A stretch of DNA of 5,109 bases from NCBI GenBank assembly GCA_947565265.1, contig CANOFK010000108.1:1-5109 (forward strand), given 5' to 3'. Below, piece after piece: positions 1-5,109 of this stretch. Each line of letters opens with the position of its first letter. Position 1 is the first letter of the stretch. A model generated the notes under the pieces. That model was not told the origin of the DNA. It did not search any database and saw only the letters and a list, made by a program, of their open reading frames with translations. The translations under genes and the position numbers were made by a program. This stretch comes from an uncultured Clostridia bacterium. Lineage in GTDB: Bacteria; Bacillota; Clostridia; Oscillospirales; Acutalibacteraceae.

Positions 1-24
1 ATTAGAGGAAGGGGGACGAGCCCA

Positions 25-723
25 ATGAAAATCAGCAGGAAAGATTTTTTGACTGAACTTTGGCGCATTGCGGTACTGGTGCTGGTGAACATCATGGTGA
101 TTGCCATGCTCAGCGACCCGGGGGCCCAGGCGCTTTCTAAATATGGTTCTACAGGCGGGGAAGTTACCCAGATACAGCAGCGGCTGAACGAGCTGGGCTA
201 CCAGGCCGGTACCGCCGACGGGATCTTCGGCACCCGCACCAAGAACGCGGTGATTGCTTTTCAGCGGGACTATGGGCTGGACGACGACGGCATTGTGGGG
301 CCTAAGACCCTGGAGGCCCTGGGCCTTACCGGCGGCGGGGGTTCCGGCGGGGGCGGGTGCAATGGGTTTTCTGAGGGGGACGTGCAACTGCTGGCTTCTA
401 TTATCTCTGCCGAGGCCAGGGGCGAGCCCTACCAGGGGCAGGTGGCTGTGGGCGCGGTGGTGATGAACCGGATTGCCCACCCCTCTTTCCCCAATACCCT
501 TTCCGGGGTGATCTACCAGCAGGGGGCCTTCTCCTGCCTATATGACGGGGGCATCAACGCACCGGTGGCCGACTCGGCCTATACCGCCGCCCGCGAAGCC
601 ATGAACGGCAGCGACCCTACCGGCGGTGCGGTGTACTACTATAATCCTGCCAAAACCACCAACAAGTGGATTTGGTCCCGGCAGGTGGTGGCGGTGATTG
701 GGGCCCACCGGTTTGCCATTTAA
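25..723 (+). CDS. sleB: Spore cortex-lytic enzyme, SleB-like cell wall hydrolase
   Basis: A 232-residue secreted peptidoglycan hydrolase. SleB enzymes are lytic transglycosylases that cleave muramic-delta-lactam-containing spore cortex during germination. Visible domains: a basic N-terminus and hydrophobic segment (about 12-30) ending in a plausible AQA signal-peptidase site near residue 36; a peptidoglycan-binding domain of the PG_binding_1 type (about 43-100, with QxRLNxLGY, DGIFGxxT and AFQRDYGL); a Gly/Ser linker (103-111); and a Hydrolase_2 catalytic domain (about 117-230). The catalytic domain carries EARGEPYQGQVAVGAVVMNR, whose E130 fits the catalytic glutamate of the family, then HPSFPNTLSGVI, DPTGGAVYYYNP and KWIWSR. 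A purine-rich ribosome binding site (about 4-15) lies 9 bases before the ATG. SleB is usually co-encoded with ypeB; here the gene is followed by a terminator, so ypeB is not immediately downstream and what lies upstream is not visible. Family assignment is strong; the exact role versus a CwlJ-like or other spore hydrolase is inferred. Confidence 0.93.
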   Translation: MKISRKDFLTELWRIAVLVLVNIMVIAMLSDPGAQALSKYGSTGGEVTQIQQRLNELGYQAGTADGIFGTRTKNAVIAFQRDYGLDDDGIVGPKTLEALGLTGGGGSGGGGCNGFSEGDVQLLASIISAEARGEPYQGQVAVGAVVMNRIAHPSFPNTLSGVIYQQGAFSCLYDGGINAPVADSAYTAAREAMNGSDPTGGAVYYYNPAKTTNKWIWSRQVVAVIGAHRFAI

Positions 724-806
724 GGCGTCCGGGGAGGCGGAACCGGAGAGAATGCACGCGGCGCGTTTTTCATCAGGTATACAATACAAAAGGGAAATAG
801 TAAAAG

Positions 807-851
807 ATGCAGCCCTCCTTCCGGCCGGGAAGGGGGGCTGCATGGTTTTTT
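807..851. terminator. Strong intrinsic terminator between convergent genes, probably bidirectional
   Basis: A 16-bp stem pairs 807-822 with 828-843 (one G-T pair at 816/834) around a 5-base loop, followed on the plus strand by GG and six T (846-851). This is a classic Rho-independent terminator for sleB. Read on the minus strand, the same stem is followed by CTTTTA (806-801), a shorter T tract that could also stop transcription coming from the AraC-family gene ending at 885. No other credible stop signal is seen in the 724-884 gap. Confidence 0.9.
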
Positions 852-884
852 ACCTAGGGCGGGGCTTACCCGGCGGCCGGGACG

Positions 885-1778
885 TTACGCCCCTTTCTCG
901 GTTACGGGGAGCCAGATGAAACTTTCGTAGTCCGGGCCGCTCTCCCCTTCGCTGTACATTTCCAGGTTGATGGGGAAAGCCACCTCGTAGCGGGCGTTGC
1001 CCGGCAGCCACTCCTGGAAGATTTGGGTATTGAGGCTTTGCAGGGCGCCGGGCATGGGGCCCACGGCCCGGAACATGGCCCAGGTGGCGGCGGGTATCTC
1101 CACAACCTCCAGGCCATCTGGCACCGGGCGGCCGTCGTAGTAGCCCGCCACCAGGTAGGAGAAGGTATCGGGGTTGGTTGTCCCCTCTATGCAGGCGGCG
1201 AACATACCGATCTTACACTGGGCGATGGCCTGTTCCAGCTCTGTTTCCGGGGGCTTGCCCTTACACAGGGGGCCCAGATGCTTTTGGGTGACCTCCTCCC
1301 AGAACGCCGGGCACAGTCGGTAGCCCTGGTCCATGGGGATCTCCCGCTTGAAACCGACCAGTTGGAAATTTTCCTTTTTCTCTATGGTGTAGTCCACGTC
1401 TTTTCCTCCTTGTATGCTGATTTTCAGTTTGAGGGGCAGGAAGGGCCGGATGGACAGGCGCTCCCGCTTTACCTGGGCCGGGGAGAACCCGTGGAATCGG
1501 GTGAAGGCTTTGGTAAAGCTTTCGGGGGTCTGGTAGCAGTAGCGGTAGGCAATGTCAATGACCTTGCCCTCGCCGGCCAGCAGGTCCAGGGCGGCCAGGT
1601 ACAGCCGGCGGCAGCGCAGGTACTCCCCCAGGCTGTAGCCGGTTATGATTTGGAAACCCTTTTGCAGGTAGAAGGGGGACAGGTGCACCGCCTGGGCCAC
1701 CTGGGCAGGGGTGACGGGCTCCTGCATATGCTGTGCCATATAGTCGATGGCCCCCCGTAAGCTTTTGAGCCAGTCCAT
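885..1778 (-). CDS. AraC-family regulator with GyrI-like effector-binding domain (Rob-like architecture)
   Basis: A 297-residue cytoplasmic transcription factor. Residues about 5-107 form an AraC-type DNA-binding domain with two helix-turn-helix units: the first around 22-47 (VTPAQVAQAVHLSPFYLQK), the second around 73-103, ending in the family signature FHGFSPAQVKRER. Residues about 128-293 resemble GyrI-like/integron-associated (Cass2-type) effector-binding domains: a start like DYTIEKKENFQLVGFK, a central AGYYDG, and an ending MYSEGESGPDYESFIWLPV. The same order, AraC head and GyrI-like tail, is found in Rob. These domains bind small, often cationic or aromatic ligands; the ligand here is unknown. 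I chose the ATG at 1778 because AGGAGG (1793-1788) lies 9 bases upstream. An ATG at 1829 would add 17 poorly conserved-looking residues and lacks a good ribosome binding site. The gene follows an MFS transporter gene on the same strand, which it may regulate. An unusual internal ribosome binding site is listed separately. Confidence 0.92.
   Translation of the reverse strand: MDWLKSLRGAIDYMAQHMQEPVTPAQVAQAVHLSPFYLQKGFQIITGYSLGEYLRCRRLYLAALDLLAGEGKVIDIAYRYCYQTPESFTKAFTRFHGFSPAQVKRERLSIRPFLPLKLKISIQGGKDVDYTIEKKENFQLVGFKREIPMDQGYRLCPAFWEEVTQKHLGPLCKGKPPETELEQAIAQCKIGMFAACIEGTTNPDTFSYLVAGYYDGRPVPDGLEVVEIPAATWAMFRAVGPMPGALQSLNTQIFQEWLPGNARYEVAFPINLEMYSEGESGPDYESFIWLPVTEKGA
1395..1411 (-). promoter_or_regulatory. 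Internal Shine-Dalgarno and in-frame GTG at the domain boundary of the AraC-family gene
   Basis: On the minus strand AAGGAGG (1411-1405) is followed after 7 bases by GTG (1397-1395), which is codon 128 of the regulator and in frame. Initiation here would give a 170-residue protein comprising only the GyrI-like domain, beginning (M)DYTIEKKENFQLVGF, which resembles the start of stand-alone members of that family. The site is as strong as the main start's own ribosome binding site. Whether it is used is inference; the sequence match itself is direct. Confidence 0.45.
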
Positions 1779-1833
1779 GTTTGTAACCCTCCTTTTGCAC
1801 GGGTGGGCCTTGCCCACGCCTGTTTCCATCTGT

Positions 1834-1965
1834 CTACGTCTTTCCGTAGCTTGATAGAGATAATGATAGCATAGCTACAAGCCGCTTTGCGTCTTGCCAA
1901 ATCGCCAAGGCGATTTCTAAAACTTGCCCTGCGAGTTTTAGCTCTACTAAAATATCCTACGGATA
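1834..1965. repeat. Cluster of tandem small inverted repeats (possible structured leader or intergenic repeat element)
   Basis: Back-to-back hairpins occupy this stretch. CAAG-C-CGC pairs with GCG-T-CTTG (1878-1885/1889-1896, one mismatch, loop TTT). AAATCGCC pairs with GGCGATTT (1899-1906/1909-1916). CTAAAACTTGC pairs with GCGAGTTTTAG (1917-1927/1931-1941, one G-T pair, loop CCT). TATCC pairs with GGATA (1953-1957/1961-1965). Two alternatives compete: TTTTAG at 1936-1941 can pair with CTAAAA at 1917-1922 or at 1947-1952, and GTAGC at 1846-1850 can pair with GCTAC at 1874-1878 or (as CGTAG, 1845-1849) with CTACG at 1834-1838. None is followed by a T tract, so simple terminators are excluded. 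I recognise no known riboswitch family. The cluster could be leader RNA of the regulator gene, protein-binding sites, or a dispersed palindromic repeat. Confidence 0.6.
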
Positions 1966-1973
1966 GTATAGCA
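1965..1973 (-). promoter_or_regulatory. Extended -10 promoter candidate for the AraC-family gene
   Basis: On the minus strand TGCTATACT (1973-1965) matches the extended -10 pattern TGnTATAAT with one mismatch. No good TTGACA box is seen 16-18 bases upstream, which extended -10 promoters can tolerate. Transcription would start near 1958 and give a leader of about 180 bases covering the hairpin cluster. A related TGCTATCAT (1871-1863) lies 102 bases closer to the gene but is a poorer match. Confidence 0.5.
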
Positions 1974-2033
1974 TACCCACGGCGGTGCGTCCTGTCTTTT
2001 CCTGCGCGGTTTTGTCCGGGTGCGGTTATGGCC

Positions 2034-3245
2034 TCAGGCGCCGGCCCGCTGCCGGGAGGACAGGGCGAACACGGCGAAGCTAAGCAGGTACAGGGCACTT
2101 ACGGTCAGGTAGAAAGGCTTGGCGCCGATGGCGTCAAAGAGCACGCCCCCGGCCAGGTTGCCCAAAATGCCCGCCACCGAGGCCACGGAGGTGAAAAATG
2201 CCTGGGCACTGGCCCGCAGGTGGCTGGGGGCCAACTCGTAAACATAGTTGAGGGTGGAGCCCAGAAAAAGGCCGTTGCCCAAACCGAAAAAGGTGCAGAA
2301 GAACAGCATGGCCGGCAGGGAGTTGGCAAAGAGGCCAAAACCTACGCTCTCCAAGCTGATGAGCAGCACGGCCCCCAGCACCATGAACTTGAGGGAAAAG
2401 CGCTTGCGCAGCCGCACCATCAGCAGCAGGAAGGGGATCTCCAAAAGGGCCCGGTAGGCCAGGATGACCCCGTACTGCTGGGCGTCGACCCCAATGCCCT
2501 CCATAAAATAGGTGATAAAGTTGCAGTCGCAGGCGGAGGCGGTATAGTAGAGGAAACCAAATACCAGGAAGGCCGTGTAGGCCCGGTTCTGAAAGAGTTC
2601 CCCCAAGTTTAGGGATTTTTTCCCCTCCCCGCCTTTTGCGGGGGCCGGGCGGGCGTCCGGCTCACGGGCAAAGCAGGTGAGGATGATGGGGATGAGCATC
2701 AGCAGGCCGGACACCCAAAAGGTGTTTTGCACCCCCAGGCTGGGCAGCCAGGCGGCGATGATCAGGCTGCCAACCGTGAACAGGAAGGAGCCGGTGCTGC
2801 GCAACACCCCGAAGTTCAGCCGGAGCTCGTTGCAGTTGCGCACCAGGATGTTTTCTGCGTAGGGGGACATGGAGGCCCGGAAAAAGTTGATGGCCGGTAC
2901 CAGGCACATCAGCAGCATATGGGAGGCCGCCAGCCCGGTGGGGACCGCCGGGATCAGGCCGTAAAACAGGGCGCCCCCCGCCAGCACGATGCACAGCGCC
3001 CGGCGCAAAGAACCGGTGCGGTCGCTGACCATGCCCCAGAACGTGACCGAGGCAATGCCCACCGCCGAGGCTATGGCATTGAGTACCCCAATGGAGGAGG
3101 CGGAAAAACCGATGTTTTGCAGATAGACGGTCTGGTAGCAGCCAAAGGCCCAGGCAAACCAGAAGATACCGTTGACCCCCACCAGGACCAGGGCCTGCCT
3201 GCCGCTGTCCCCCAGCCGGGAAAGGGCTTTTTTCATGTATGACAT
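2034..3245 (-). CDS. Major facilitator superfamily transporter (MFS_1-like/LacY-type clade)
   Basis: A 403-residue inner-membrane secondary transporter with about 12 hydrophobic helices. These fall into two six-helix halves separated by a charged cytoplasmic loop (about 194-220, PDARPAPAKGGEGKK). The MFS motif A is visible as GMVSDRTGSLRR (71-82) between helices 2 and 3. FGVLRSTGSFLFTVGSLI (about 146-163) resembles the helix 5 region of the MFS_1-like and oligosaccharide:H+ symporter groups, and ELAPSHLRASAQAFFTSV (about 337-354) the helix 10-11 region of the same groups. Length is typical. I chose the ATG at 3245 because AGGAG (3259-3255) lies 9 bases upstream and the start sits downstream of a near-perfect promoter; the open frame extends further upstream but would start ahead of that promoter. 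Another ATG lies at 3236. The adjacent AraC/GyrI-like regulator suggests induction by a small molecule, perhaps the transported compound. The substrate and direction of transport cannot be read from sequence. Confidence 0.92.
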   Translation of the reverse strand: MSYMKKALSRLGDSGRQALVLVGVNGIFWFAWAFGCYQTVYLQNIGFSASSIGVLNAIASAVGIASVTFWGMVSDRTGSLRRALCIVLAGGALFYGLIPAVPTGLAASHMLLMCLVPAINFFRASMSPYAENILVRNCNELRLNFGVLRSTGSFLFTVGSLIIAAWLPSLGVQNTFWVSGLLMLIPIILTCFAREPDARPAPAKGGEGKKSLNLGELFQNRAYTAFLVFGFLYYTASACDCNFITYFMEGIGVDAQQYGVILAYRALLEIPFLLLMVRLRKRFSLKFMVLGAVLLISLESVGFGLFANSLPAMLFFCTFFGLGNGLFLGSTLNYVYELAPSHLRASAQAFFTSVASVAGILGNLAGGVLFDAIGAKPFYLTVSALYLLSFAVFALSSRQRAGA

Positions 3246-3288
3246 ATGTTGCTGCTCCTTTACGACCTTATTTTGCGCGATTAAGTAG

Positions 3289-3316
3289 ATTATAGCTTTC
3301 CGGGCGGGGTTGTCAA
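3289..3316 (-). promoter_or_regulatory. Consensus housekeeping promoter of the MFS gene
   Basis: On the minus strand TTGACA (3316-3311) and TATAAT (3294-3289) both match the vegetative sigma factor consensus exactly, with a 16-base spacer. Transcription should start near 3282, giving a leader of about 37 bases before the ATG at 3245. The leader is short and shows no obvious control structure, so any regulation is more likely to act by a protein binding at or near the promoter. Confidence 0.88.
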
Positions 3317-3334
3317 GGCGCTTTTGTGAAATAA

Positions 3335-5080
<1,746 letters not shown>

Positions 5081-5109
5081 AGTCTGTTTTAAAACCAGAG
5101 AAATGCCAG

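Larger units (their letters stand above)
1779..2033 (-). other. Intergenic region and probable leader between MFS and AraC-family genes
   Basis: This 255-base gap holds no supportable gene. From the transporter stop downstream (2033-1975) I see no hairpin with a T tract, so read-through into the regulator gene is possible. It then contains an extended -10 promoter (1965-1973), a run of small hairpins (1834-1965), a 6-bp GTGGGC/GCCCAC hairpin with a 3-base loop (1803-1817), and the regulator's AGGAGG site (1793-1788). The AT content of 1850-1975 is clearly higher than that of the flanking genes. Confidence 0.7.

Noticed and set aside
756..770. Small ACGC/GCGT hairpin followed by five T after sleB
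   Set aside because: The stem is only 4 bp. The 16-bp hairpin at 807-851 is a far better terminator.
1023..1760. Long plus-strand open frame antisense to the AraC-family gene, and a similar one at 1887-2612
   Set aside because: Both lie opposite confidently identified genes, have no recognisable domain, and are expected from the high GC content in third codon positions.
1779..1829. Longer N-terminus of the AraC-family protein starting at ATG 1829
   Set aside because: No good ribosome binding site precedes 1829. The 17 extra residues do not look like part of the AraC domain, and the ATG at 1778 has AGGAGG at 9 bases. The stretch also holds a GTGGGC/GCCCAC hairpin more consistent with leader sequence.

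Overview
The window looks like chromosomal DNA from a GC-rich, endospore-forming member of the Firmicutes, most likely class Clostridia. This rests on a SleB-type spore cortex-lytic enzyme, strong AGGAGG-type ribosome binding sites, housekeeping promoters of the TTGACA/TATAAT type, and clear preference for G/C-ending codons. I cannot name a genus from sequence alone. Four protein genes are well supported. No RNA gene, insertion sequence, CRISPR array, prophage or plasmid signature is visible.

Layout: (1) 25-723 (+) sleB-like cortex-lytic hydrolase with signal peptide, peptidoglycan-binding domain, Gly-rich linker and Hydrolase_2 domain. (2) 724-884, a convergent gap with a strong hairpin terminator (807-851) that probably serves both sides. 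(3) 885-1778 (-), an AraC-family regulator with a C-terminal GyrI-like effector-binding domain. (4) 1779-2033, a leader/intergenic region packed with small hairpins and an extended -10 promoter. (5) 2034-3245 (-), a 12-helix MFS transporter with its own near-perfect promoter. (6) 3246-3601, a 356-bp divergent region with the MFS promoter, a terminator-like hairpin, an unexplained inverted repeat and the guaB promoter. (7) 3602-5080 (+), guaB, a complete IMP dehydrogenase. The last 29 bases hold nothing I can call.

The transporter and the regulator lie head-to-tail on the minus strand with no obvious terminator between them. They plausibly form a ligand-responsive transport module: the GyrI-like domain senses a small molecule and the AraC domain controls the transporter and/or itself. 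The substrate is unknown. sleB (germination) and guaB (GMP synthesis) are separately transcribed neighbours.

The window is mostly ordinary. Two observations deserve a second look. One is a near-perfect internal Shine-Dalgarno plus in-frame GTG exactly at the domain boundary of the AraC regulator, made by the only two GGA glycine codons in that gene; it could yield a stand-alone effector-binding domain. The other is a cluster of tandem, partly mutually exclusive hairpins between the transporter and regulator genes, which could be a structured leader RNA or a dispersed intergenic repeat.
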